A DNA stretch of 64,000 nucleotides from Bordetella parapertussis (lineage in GTDB: Bacteria > Pseudomonadota > Gammaproteobacteria > Burkholderiales > Burkholderiaceae_B). This document shows, piece by piece, positions 44,876 through 52,595 of this stretch (the first letter of the stretch is position 1; each line of letters opens with the position of its first letter). The stretch is from contig CAMDNZ010000010.1 of NCBI GenBank assembly GCA_945903445.1, forward strand, positions 16,112 to 80,111, in the 5' to 3' direction. The translations under genes were made by a program, and so were the position numbers. The notes below the pieces were generated by a model. That model did no database searches. It saw nothing but the letters and a program-made list of their open reading frames with translations, and was not told the DNA's origin.

Positions 44876-45481
44876 ATGGGTCGTTATGTCATCGCTTTGT
44901 GTGCGATCGGCCTCTTGCTCGTCGTCGCCGCGAAGTGTGCGAGTTCGGCTCGCACACCCACACACTCGATTGAGTCGGACGCTACCCCTACGCCAGCCGC
45001 AGCGCTCAGGGACGACTCACCTGCGCCGAACCGATTAACCGCCATTGTAGAAAAGCTCGAAGCCGATGGCATTCTGCCCACGCTGGATCGAACCGAAACG
45101 GTGGCCGGGATCGACACCGATGGCAACGGCGTGCGTGACGACATCGACGCCTATATCGCGCAACGTTTCGACGAGCCGTCAGAGCGCGGGGCCGTCACCC
45201 AATACGCGCGGGGTTATCAAACGTTCCTGTTAGCCGACGTTGCCGATATCGACGCCGTGCTGGACGCGAATCGAGCGCGGCGGGTGGGCGCAGCATGCGT
45301 GTTTCATCGCTTCGAAGCGTGGTGGGACTCGGGCGGTGCGAAAAGTCCTTTCACGATCGTCGAAAGCATCCAAACGTTGACGGTCAACACCAAAGCCAGG
45401 CTGTTGGCCTCGATCCAACTCGGCCGCGCGTTGAACGGGCAGAGCTGGCCACACCTAAGCGGAGATACTTGTGAAAATTAA
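44876..45481 (+). CDS. Small exported protein with EF-hand-like loop (module copy 2)
   Basis: A 201-residue paralogue of the 42581 product. Conserved parts are an N-terminal hydrophobic helix (VIALCAIGLLLVVAA), LTAIVEKLEADGILPTLDR, the loop DTDGNGVRDDID (80-91), RFDEPSERGAVTQYA, a WWDSGG.KSPF segment, and the terminal SGDTCEN. A lipobox is not convincing (AAKC), so it may stay anchored by the signal helix. It overlaps the following hydrolase gene by 11 nt. Function unknown; the strict pairing suggests a partner, chaperone or inhibitor of the hydrolase. Confidence 0.75.
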   Translation: MGRYVIALCAIGLLLVVAAKCASSARTPTHSIESDATPTPAAALRDDSPAPNRLTAIVEKLEADGILPTLDRTETVAGIDTDGNGVRDDIDAYIAQRFDEPSERGAVTQYARGYQTFLLADVADIDAVLDANRARRVGAACVFHRFEAWWDSGGAKSPFTIVESIQTLTVNTKARLLASIQLGRALNGQSWPHLSGDTCEN

Positions 45482-46436
45482 CGTGTCGAAAAGAAGCTTT
45501 CAAAGCCTCCTCAGTATGTCCTTGATGATCGCTCTCGGCGCGTCGGGCGGGTCGATCGCCTCGACTGCCCCGAGCGGTCAAGTGGTAGTCGCCTACATCA
45601 ACGGGATACTGACTAGCGTACAGGACGCAGACAACGGAACGCATGCGTTCGCCATGCTGATCGGCCCCGAGCGTCATGGACAATCGCTGCGCTATGAAAC
45701 CCTGTACAACGACACGCGTGGCATGACGGATTTCGTGGAATTGTACGAACAACGCATGAACGAGCATGGCGAGGCATTGGCAGGAAGGTTCGAGTTGCTT
45801 CCCGAATTGATACGGGGTGGCGGTCCGATGATGAACGCGATCATTGCGGCTGCGCCCGAATACGAATCGCTGCTTGGCGATGTAATGTCCGACTACAAGG
45901 CCTGGGTTCAGACATCCCAGGCTCAAGTGAAGGACGACCTTGCTTCTATGGCGGACGATGGGACTTCGAGTACAACGCCCTTATCGAATTCGACCGCCGC
46001 GGTGGTCGGACGACATCGCGCTCAATTAGACGAATGGATGACGGCGGGCCAAGGCGTGATGCTTGTCGCCTACTCGCAAGGCGCATTGTTCGGAAACGTC
46101 GCGTATCTTCACGCGAAGTCGAAGCAGCGGCTTGCCCCGTTTGAAATGGTGCATATCGCACCGGCCTCCTCGCACTCACCAGGCCAGGGTCATACGCGGG
46201 TCGATAAAGACACTGTCCTCAATTTACTGGCCGCGGTCGCTACGATTCCAGCGGTCACGAATGCCATCGCGAGCTATTGGTTCAGACCCGCAGGTTTAAA
46301 CGGAAAGACCGATTTCATGGGCCATGGGCTATTAGAGGTCTACCTGAATCCCCATCTGAAATCATCGACGCGAATAGTCGATCAAATCGATGCAGCGCTT
46401 CGATCGATGTCGTTAAAAAGCGAACCGACCGTTTGA
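45471..46436 (+). CDS. Exported serine-hydrolase-like protein (module copy 2, intact)
   Basis: A 321-residue protein starting at GTG 45471 inside the previous gene. The signal peptide is residues 1-33. The mature protein has VVVAYINGILTS, YETLYNDTRGMTDFVELYEQR, a helical stretch, then the nucleophile-elbow-like LVAYSQGALFGNVAYLHA (Ser202), RVDKDTVLNLLA (Asp245/247) and FMGHGLLEVYL (His285). The Ser-Asp-His order fits an alpha/beta hydrolase, although the elbow lacks the first Gly of GxSxG. A lipase or esterase acting outside the cytoplasm is possible; the substrate is unknown. Confidence 0.75.
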   Translation: MKINVSKRSFQSLLSMSLMIALGASGGSIASTAPSGQVVVAYINGILTSVQDADNGTHAFAMLIGPERHGQSLRYETLYNDTRGMTDFVELYEQRMNEHGEALAGRFELLPELIRGGGPMMNAIIAAAPEYESLLGDVMSDYKAWVQTSQAQVKDDLASMADDGTSSTTPLSNSTAAVVGRHRAQLDEWMTAGQGVMLVAYSQGALFGNVAYLHAKSKQRLAPFEMVHIAPASSHSPGQGHTRVDKDTVLNLLAAVATIPAVTNAIASYWFRPAGLNGKTDFMGHGLLEVYLNPHLKSSTRIVDQIDAALRSMSLKSEPTV

Positions 46437-46630
46437 AAATAAACCAGGGCCGCGCGCACCGCCTATACCGAATGTACAGTAACAATTTTCTTTTCGATTG
46501 AATACATCGTCGGGCAGCGAAAAATCGCGTTATGTCCGTTTATTTCCGGATCCGCGCCCGGCGGCGTTTTTTCGATCCAAGTATGACCCTTTTTCCCATC
46601 GCCCTCGTCACGCTTATACATGCGGGCAGA

Positions 46631-46646
46631 CCAAAAATATTTTTGG
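46631..46646. promoter_or_regulatory. Perfect A/T palindrome upstream of the catalase
   Basis: CCAAAAATATTTTTGG lies 138 nt before the catalase ATG within the 347-nt gap 46437-46783. It is a candidate operator or a nucleoid-protein site. No OxyR-type ATAG-N7-CTAT array was found, and the gap holds no gene. Confidence 0.45.
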
Positions 46647-46783
46647 AATGAATTGGGTCTATTTTCGACGAGGTTACACTAAGTTGTTAATGATTAGCTA
46701 TCAACACCATTGATTTAATAAACTTCCGAATCCCCGTTGCCGTCGATAGTGTGACAAAGCTATACACACCACGGAGAGCTCAA

Positions 46784-48313
46784 ATGAAGTTGAAAATTCG
46801 CGATACGAAGTCGTTCATTGCGGTGTTGATCACTGCCGCCGCCGCGCAGGCGGCAGCCACGACGATGACTCGAGATAACGGCGCGCCTATAGGCGACAAC
46901 CAGAACTCGCAGACTGCTGGACCCAATGGCCCCGTGCTATTGCAGGATGGGCATCTGATTCAGAAATTACAGCGCTTTAGTCGCGAGCGAATACCAGAGC
47001 GTGTGGTACACGCTCGTGGCACAGGTGCTTACGGCACGTTTAAGGCGACCCAAGACATTGCTCACCTGACCCGGGCCAAAGTGTTCACGCCGGGAGAAGA
47101 AACGCCCGTATTCGTGCGTTTTTCCAGCGTCATACATGGCAATCATTCACCCGAGACGTTACGCGATCCGCGGGGATTTGGAACCAAGTTCTATACCCGC
47201 GAGGGAAATTGGGATTTGGTCGGCAATAACCTACCGATATTCTTCATTCGCGACGCAATCAAGTTCCCGGACATGGTGCATGCACTCAAGCCTGCCCCCG
47301 ATACCAACTTGCAGGATCCGAACCGAGTTTTTGATTTTTTTTCGCAACGACCCGAAGCCACGCATATGTTGACTCGGCTTTTCAGTGACCAGGGCACGCC
47401 CAAGAGTTATCGAGAAATGGATGGCAACAGCGTACACGCTTACAAGTTCGTCAATGCTGACGGCGACATCCATTACGTGAAGTTTCGCTGGAAGAGCTTA
47501 CAGGGCCAGAAATCCTTAAACGCCACGGAAATACAGGCACTGCAAGCTAAGGATTTCAATCACATGACGCGCGATCTGATCACGGCCATCGACGAGGGCA
47601 ATCACCCGAAATGGGACCTGTATATCCAGGTACTGAAACCAGATGAGCTCGGTAAGTTCGATTTCGATGCCCTGGACGCTACCAAGGTGTGGCCGAACGT
47701 GTCGGAGATGAAGATCGGAAAGATGACCTTGAATAAAAACCCAGGCAGTGTGTTTTTGGAGACCGAACAGTCCGCGTTGGCACCCTCCAACCTGGTGCCG
47801 GGCATAGAACCCTCTGAAGATCGGCTGTTGCAGGGGCGCCTCTTTTCGTATGCCGACGCGCAGCTATATCGAGTGGGAACCAACGCGCATCAGCTGCCGG
47901 TAAATCGTCCGCATGTTGCCGTCGTCAACTACAACCAGGATGGCAACTTGAACGCAGCGGTCCACCGAGAAAACGTGAACTACGAGCCTAGTCATCGTAC
48001 CAAGGTGGTCGTGGACGCGGCAGCCAAAAGCAGCAGTTCGCTTTTGCAGGGCGCCACTCAGCGGCAGGGTATTGCACGCACGCAAAACTTCAAACAGGCG
48101 GGTGAGTTTTACCGATCGCTTTCGGCGCAGGACCGGGTTAACTTGGTCAGCAATCTGAGCGACGAGCTTCGGCAAGTCAAGGACGACAACGTGAGGTACA
48201 CGATGCTATCTTATTTCTATAAATCCGATGCGGACTATGGCCAAGCCCTGACGCGCGCCACACGAGCTGACCTCTCGCGCGTAGAGGCGTTGGCGAAAAA
48301 GCTCAACGAATAG
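46784..48313 (+). CDS. Exported (periplasmic) monofunctional catalase
   Basis: A 509-residue clade-type small-subunit catalase with a signal peptide (SFIAVLITAAAAQAAA). The heme catalase core has the distal His in ERVVHARGTGAYG, Asn in DLVGNNLPIFFIRD and proximal Tyr in GRLFSYADAQLYRVG. It decomposes H2O2 in the periplasm. ATG 46784 has GGAGAG upstream; the frame extends to 46751. Export is unusual for catalases but known in a minority. The neighbouring genes produce no obvious peroxide, though FAD oxidases elsewhere in the window would. Confidence 0.93.
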   Translation: MKLKIRDTKSFIAVLITAAAAQAAATTMTRDNGAPIGDNQNSQTAGPNGPVLLQDGHLIQKLQRFSRERIPERVVHARGTGAYGTFKATQDIAHLTRAKVFTPGEETPVFVRFSSVIHGNHSPETLRDPRGFGTKFYTREGNWDLVGNNLPIFFIRDAIKFPDMVHALKPAPDTNLQDPNRVFDFFSQRPEATHMLTRLFSDQGTPKSYREMDGNSVHAYKFVNADGDIHYVKFRWKSLQGQKSLNATEIQALQAKDFNHMTRDLITAIDEGNHPKWDLYIQVLKPDELGKFDFDALDATKVWPNVSEMKIGKMTLNKNPGSVFLETEQSALAPSNLVPGIEPSEDRLLQGRLFSYADAQLYRVGTNAHQLPVNRPHVAVVNYNQDGNLNAAVHRENVNYEPSHRTKVVVDAAAKSSSSLLQGATQRQGIARTQNFKQAGEFYRSLSAQDRVNLVSNLSDELRQVKDDNVRYTMLSYFYKSDADYGQALTRATRADLSRVEALAKKLNE

Positions 48314-48327
48314 ATCGAGTCCAGGAG

Positions 48328-48378
48328 CCGGGCCAACACGCCGGCCGTTTCGACGAGTCTGGCGTTGGAGCGGCCCGG
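48328..48378. terminator. Imperfect hairpin between convergent catalase and Bug genes
   Basis: CCGGGCC (48328-48334) faces GGCCCGG (48372-48378), and CCAAC faces GTTGG inside. There is no T-tract. Its place between two convergent stops suggests a shared terminator. Confidence 0.35.
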
Positions 48379-48379
48379 T

Positions 48380-49360
48380 CTACTCCAGAGAAAGCTTCAA
48401 CGCGTCGATCACCCAGTCCCAGCGTTTTTTCTCGGTCGTCATCAACGTCGTTAATTGGGCAGGCGACGAGTAGGCCGGTGTGAAGTACTGTGTTCGCATC
48501 AGCGTCTGGATTTTCGGATCTTTTAACGCAGCGTTGATATGCCGATTAAGCGTATCGACGATTTCAGGCGATGTGCCCTTGGGGGCAAGTATCGCGTTCC
48601 AGGAAATTGATTCGAACCCGGGATACCCCTGATCGGCCATGGTGGGAATACCCGGAAGCGTATCGCTCGGCTCCAGGCTAGTCACCGCCAAAGCGCGCAC
48701 TTTACCTGCGCGAACTTGCGGCATGGCTATCGCAGGCACCATGAAACCGGCCTGTACGTCGCCACCGATAATGGCGGTAATCACCTGCGAGAAACCGGCA
48801 TAGGGCACATGCAGCAAGTCGATACCGGCTTGTTGCTTGAACATTTCCATGGCGAGATGAGCAGAGCTGCCGGCACCTACCGACCCATAATTCCAGCGAC
48901 CCGGATGCGACTTAACGGCTTGAACGAAGCTTGGAACGTCCTTGGCTGGACTGTCGGCGGGCACGGTTAGCACGTTGGGGCTGGTGCCCACCAGCGATAC
49001 GGGTTGCAGATCGGCGAACGGGTCGTAGCCCAGCGTTTTCTTGTACAGCGTCGGAGCGGTGACTAACGGGCCGTTGATGGTGTAGACCAAGGTATAGCCA
49101 TCGGGCGCGGCGCGGGTCACGAAGCGTGTGCCGATGTTGCCGCCCGCGCCGGGACGGTTTTCGATGACGATGCGTTGTTTCAGCGAGGTCGACAGCGGTT
49201 CGGCCAATGCGCGCGCCAGCGTGTCGGGCGACGATCCCGGCGGATAAGGCACCACCATGCTGATCGGGCGATCGGCGGGCCACGATGCGTGAGCGGTCGC
49301 TGCGCCCAGAGCAAGTCCGAGGGCAGCGGCGAAGGCAGTCGCTCGATAAAGAGCTTGCAT
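48380..49360 (-). CDS. Bug/TctC-family tripartite tricarboxylate-type solute-binding protein
   Basis: A 326-residue periplasmic receptor. Signal peptide MQALYRATAFAAALGLALGAATAHA; mature motifs are WPADRPISMVVPYPPGSSPDTLARALAE, RPGAGGNIGTRFVTRAAPDGYTL, HLAMEMFKQQAGIDLLHVPYAG and ILAPKGTSPEIVDTLNRHIN. Bug receptors are greatly expanded in Bordetella relatives and usually orphaned from TctAB. It lies 25 nt after gpsA and may be co-transcribed with it. The ligand is unknown. Confidence 0.92.
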   Translation of the reverse strand: MQALYRATAFAAALGLALGAATAHASWPADRPISMVVPYPPGSSPDTLARALAEPLSTSLKQRIVIENRPGAGGNIGTRFVTRAAPDGYTLVYTINGPLVTAPTLYKKTLGYDPFADLQPVSLVGTSPNVLTVPADSPAKDVPSFVQAVKSHPGRWNYGSVGAGSSAHLAMEMFKQQAGIDLLHVPYAGFSQVITAIIGGDVQAGFMVPAIAMPQVRAGKVRALAVTSLEPSDTLPGIPTMADQGYPGFESISWNAILAPKGTSPEIVDTLNRHINAALKDPKIQTLMRTQYFTPAYSSPAQLTTLMTTEKKRWDWVIDALKLSLE

Positions 49361-49385
49361 GAGTATGGGTCCTGATTGAGAACAG

Positions 49386-50450
49386 TTAGTCGTTGTGCTC
49401 GGATCGGGCATCGCGAGCCAGCAGCGACGACACGGCAGTGACCGGTGCGACGCCGTCGAACAGCACGGCGCAAACCGCTTCGGTGATCGGCATATCGACG
49501 CCCAGGCGTCGGGCGCGGGCCAGTACGGCTCGGGCGCAGCGCACGCCTTCTGCGGTCACGCCCTCGGCCAGTATATCGGCGACGGCCCGACCGGCTCCGA
49601 TCTCACGGCCCACCCGGCGGTTCCGTGACAGGTCGCCCGTGGCGGTCAGCACCAAATCGCCCAGACCCGTCAAACCGGCGAAGGTTTCGGCTTGCGCGCC
49701 CATCGCCACGCCGAAGCGGGTCATCTCGGCCAAGCCACGGGTAATCAGTGCCGCGCGGGCATTGGTGCCCAGGGCCAGACCATCGCCGATGCCGCAGGCC
49801 ACCGCCATGATGTTTTTCAATGCGCCACCCACCTCGACGCCAACGACGTCGGTGCTGGCATACACCCGCACGGCACCGCCATGCAGCGCACGAGTGGCCA
49901 CTTCGCTGACGGTGGCATCGAGTGCGGCGGCAGTCAGTGCGACGGGCAGGCCGGCCGCCACCTCACGCGCGAACGACGGGCCGGACAGCACGCCAGCGCT
50001 CACGCCCGGGGCGTGTGCGAGGGCTTCGGCCGCCAGCTCTTGCGGGAATTGGCCGGTGTCTGGATCGCACCCTTTGCACGTCCAGACCAACTTGACGTGT
50101 TGCAGGCCCAAAGCAGGCAGACGGCGCGCCAGATCGTGGCACATGGCGGCCAAACCAGCCATGGGCACGCCAAGAATGATGAGGGATTCTCCTGGGGAAT
50201 CGGCCGCCATGCCGGGCGCGCCCGCTAAGTGAGCCAGTGCGGCGTCGATATCGGCGGTGTACGACAGGGCAGGGGGCAGGGCCACATCCGGCAGATAGCG
50301 CATATTGCGCTGCTGGCGGGCGAGGTCGGCGGCCTGGGCTGCGTCGCGTGACCACAACACGGTGGGAGCGCGACGAGCGGCCACGGCTGCCAGTGCGGTG
50401 CCCCAGCTTCCAGCGCCCAGGATGGCGACCCGAGGAGGGGCAGGACGCAC
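49386..50450 (-). CDS. gpsA: NAD(P)H-dependent glycerol-3-phosphate dehydrogenase
   Basis: A 354-residue cytoplasmic enzyme that makes sn-glycerol-3-phosphate for phospholipids. The Rossmann motif is VAILGAGSWGTALAAVAA, and GVLSGPSFAREVAAGLPVALT, NIMAVACGIGDGLALGTNARAALITRGLAEM and TFAGLTGLGDLVLTATGDLSRNRRVG are diagnostic. The start is GTG at 50448-50450, 5 nt after the secB stop. secB-gpsA adjacency is common in proteobacteria. Confidence 0.96.
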   Translation of the reverse strand: MRPAPPRVAILGAGSWGTALAAVAARRAPTVLWSRDAAQAADLARQQRNMRYLPDVALPPALSYTADIDAALAHLAGAPGMAADSPGESLIILGVPMAGLAAMCHDLARRLPALGLQHVKLVWTCKGCDPDTGQFPQELAAEALAHAPGVSAGVLSGPSFAREVAAGLPVALTAAALDATVSEVATRALHGGAVRVYASTDVVGVEVGGALKNIMAVACGIGDGLALGTNARAALITRGLAEMTRFGVAMGAQAETFAGLTGLGDLVLTATGDLSRNRRVGREIGAGRAVADILAEGVTAEGVRCARAVLARARRLGVDMPITEAVCAVLFDGVAPVTAVSSLLARDARSEHND

Positions 50451-50455
50451 GCGGA

Positions 50456-50977
50456 TTACTGACGGGTCGTGTTGGGCGGCAGCACGATGCCCGACTCGGG
50501 CGCCTGGCTGCCACCGGCCTCGGCCTGTTCCTGCGCCAGGCGTTGCTCGAACATGGCTTGGAAGTTCACTTCGGCCAGATGCAAAGCGGGCAAGGACGCG
50601 CGGGTGATGGCATCGGCCACGTTGCTGCGCAGGTACGGGTACAACATGGTCGGGCAGACGATACCCAACAGGGCGTTCATCTGATCTTCGGGGATGTTGG
50701 CTAATTCGAAAATGCCGGCTTGCGTGCCTTCGACCAAGTACAACACTTTGTCGTTGATGCGGGTGGTGACGGTGACCGTGACGGTCGATTCGAACACGGT
50801 ATCGGCCAGACGCTGACCGCCGACGTCAATGCTGACCTCGACCTGCGGCGTTTCTTGTTCGAGAAAGACGTGCGGCGAGTTGGGTAGTTCGAGTGACAGG
50901 TCTTTCAGGTACACGCGCTGCATGTTGAAGGACGGTGCGGCGGCGTCAGTCTGAGCGCCTTGGTTCTGTTCGGCCAT
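50456..50977 (-). CDS. secB: Protein-export chaperone SecB
   Basis: A 173-residue tetrameric chaperone that keeps presecretory proteins unfolded and delivers them to SecA. FNMQRVYLKDLSLELPNSPHVFLE at the N-terminus, the acidic EVSIDVGG, VEGTQAGIFELANIPEDQM and the conserved LGIVCPTMLYPYLRSNVADAITRASLPALHLAEVNFQAMF are standard. It lies between grxC and gpsA in one minus-strand operon. Confidence 0.97.
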   Translation of the reverse strand: MAEQNQGAQTDAAAPSFNMQRVYLKDLSLELPNSPHVFLEQETPQVEVSIDVGGQRLADTVFESTVTVTVTTRINDKVLYLVEGTQAGIFELANIPEDQMNALLGIVCPTMLYPYLRSNVADAITRASLPALHLAEVNFQAMFEQRLAQEQAEAGGSQAPESGIVLPPNTTRQ

Positions 50978-51013
50978 GAGTCTTAAGTCTTAAAAGAGGT
51001 TGAAAACGGAGTA

Positions 51014-51271
51014 TCAGGCATCCAGCAGGGGCTTCAAACCACCCGCGCGGTCCAGCGCTGCCAGGTCATCATAGCCGCCGATATGTTGCTCGCCGATGTA
51101 GATCTGCGGAACAGTTCGACGACCGGTGCGTTCCATCATGGCTTCGCGCTGGCCCGCTTCGCGGTCGATCAAAATCTTCTTGATCTCGGTCACGCCGCGT
51201 TGCTTGAGCAGCATTTCAGCGCGCGAGCAATACGGGCAGACGGTGGTGCTGTACATAGTAATTTCAGCCAT
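51014..51271 (-). CDS. grxC: Glutaredoxin 3
   Basis: An 85-residue glutaredoxin with active site TTVCPYCSRAEMLL and the TVPQIYIGEQHIGGYDDL glutathione-binding loop. It reduces disulfides and glutathionylated proteins in the cytoplasm. ATG 51269-51271 is used; the frame extends 6 codons upstream. It sits between the rhodanese-like gene and secB, an order conserved in Burkholderiales. Confidence 0.95.
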   Translation of the reverse strand: MAEITMYSTTVCPYCSRAEMLLKQRGVTEIKKILIDREAGQREAMMERTGRRTVPQIYIGEQHIGGYDDLAALDRAGGLKPLLDA

Positions 51272-51285
51272 GGAGCATTCCTTGT

Positions 51286-51705
51286 TCAAGCTTTTTGAGT
51301 AACCGGGAGCGCCGCTTGCGTCCAGGCGCGCATTCCGCCGTCCAGCACATGCACGTCGGTGAAACCGAGGGTGCGAAGCTGGGCGGCGGCTCGGCTGGCG
51401 TCGCGGCCACCGTCGCCCACCACGATCAGCGGTTTGTTTTTGGGCAGATTGGCGGCCTTTTTGTCCAGCCCGTCAAATGGCACGTTGCGTGCCTGGGCGA
51501 TGTGGCCGGCTTGGAACTGTTCGGCGGGGCGGACATCGACCCAAATGCCTTGCTGGCGATTGGCCATCTGGATGGCGGCAGCAGACGACAAACCACCGCC
51601 GCGACCGGCTTTGAGCGAAGGAATCATGAGCATGACCGCTGCGGCCACGGCCACAACGGCGATCATGAGGTTACTGGGGCTGATTAGAAATTGCAGAAGA
51701 TCCAC
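51286..51705 (-). CDS. Membrane-anchored rhodanese-like domain protein lacking the catalytic Cys
   Basis: A 139-residue protein. An N-terminal helix (LMIAVVAVAAAVMLMIP) anchors a single rhodanese domain: GIWVDVRPAEQFQAGHIAQARNVP and VLDGGMRAW. The loop that normally carries Cys (xxxCxxGxR) reads LIVVGDGGRDASRAA, so there is no nucleophile and sulfur transfer is unlikely. The start is GTG 51703-51705 (VDLLQFLISPSNL), an assumption; the frame opens to 51789. It heads the grxC-secB-gpsA operon, divergent from gpmA. Confidence 0.85.
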   Translation of the reverse strand: MDLLQFLISPSNLMIAVVAVAAAVMLMIPSLKAGRGGGLSSAAAIQMANRQQGIWVDVRPAEQFQAGHIAQARNVPFDGLDKKAANLPKNKPLIVVGDGGRDASRAAAQLRTLGFTDVHVLDGGMRAWTQAALPVTQKA

Positions 51706-51842
51706 GGACGTCCAGGCTCGATGAATAGGCGTGAGAAAGCCAGTTACAGGCTCGCCCGCAGAAAGACTGCGAGCGGAATGAGTAGTCAATTATAAAATGA
51801 CTACAGAGCCTCACTTTAACCGCGTTCTCGATCGGACCTGAA

Positions 51843-52595
51843 ATGCATAAACTCGTACTGATGCGCCATGGCGAAAGCCAATGGAACCTGGACAACCGTT
51901 TTACCGGCTGGCACGATGTCGATCTGACCGACACCGGCCGCGAACAGGCCCGTAAAGCCGGCGCGCTGCTGAAAGAAAAAGGCTTTCAGTTCGACCTGGC
52001 CTATACCTCGGTGCTCAAGCGCGCCATCCGCACGCTGTGGATTGCGCTGGACGAAATGGACGCCATGTATACCCCGACCGGCATTAGCTGGCGCTTGAAC
52101 GAGCGTCATTACGGCGCTTTGCAGGGCCTGAACAAGGCCGAAACCGCCGCTAAGTATGGCGACGAGCAGGTGCTCATCTGGCGCCGAGCCTATGCCATCG
52201 CGCCAAATCCGCTGGATCTGGACGACGAGCGTCATCCGCGTTTCGACAGCCGTTATGCCAAGATCGACCCGGCCGAACTGCCTGCAACCGAGTGCCTGAA
52301 AGACACCGTGGCGCGCGTGTTGCCGTTCTGGAACGAGTCCATCGCACCCGCCATCCGCTCGGGTCGTCGCGTGCTGATCGCCGCGCACGGTAACAGCTTG
52401 CGTGCCCTGATCAAGCATCTGGACAACGTGTCTGACGACGATATCGTCAGTTTGAACATCCCTACCGGTCAGCCTTTGGTCTACGAGCTGGACGATTCGC
52501 TCAAGCCGATTCGCCACTACTACCTGGGCGATCCTGCCGAAATCGCAGCGGCAATGGCTGCAGTGGCAGCACAAGGCAAGGCGAAACAAGCCTGA
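51843..52595 (+). CDS. gpmA: 2,3-bisphosphoglycerate-dependent phosphoglycerate mutase
   Basis: A 250-residue glycolytic enzyme (3-phosphoglycerate to 2-phosphoglycerate). The phosphohistidine motif is LMRHGESQWNLDNRFTGW, followed by RLNERHYGALQGLNKAETA and VLIAAHGNSLRALIKHLDN with the second His. Its TGA overlaps the ATG of the EnvC-like gene (TGATG). The pairing with EnvC/CtpA genes is common in beta- and gammaproteobacteria. Confidence 0.97.
   Translation: MHKLVLMRHGESQWNLDNRFTGWHDVDLTDTGREQARKAGALLKEKGFQFDLAYTSVLKRAIRTLWIALDEMDAMYTPTGISWRLNERHYGALQGLNKAETAAKYGDEQVLIWRRAYAIAPNPLDLDDERHPRFDSRYAKIDPAELPATECLKDTVARVLPFWNESIAPAIRSGRRVLIAAHGNSLRALIKHLDNVSDDDIVSLNIPTGQPLVYELDDSLKPIRHYYLGDPAEIAAAMAAVAAQGKAKQA

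Noticed and set aside
46437..46783. OxyR site before the catalase
   Set aside because: An ATAG...CTAT pair exists at 46746-46763, but the spacing is 10 nt, not 7, and no further half-sites follow.
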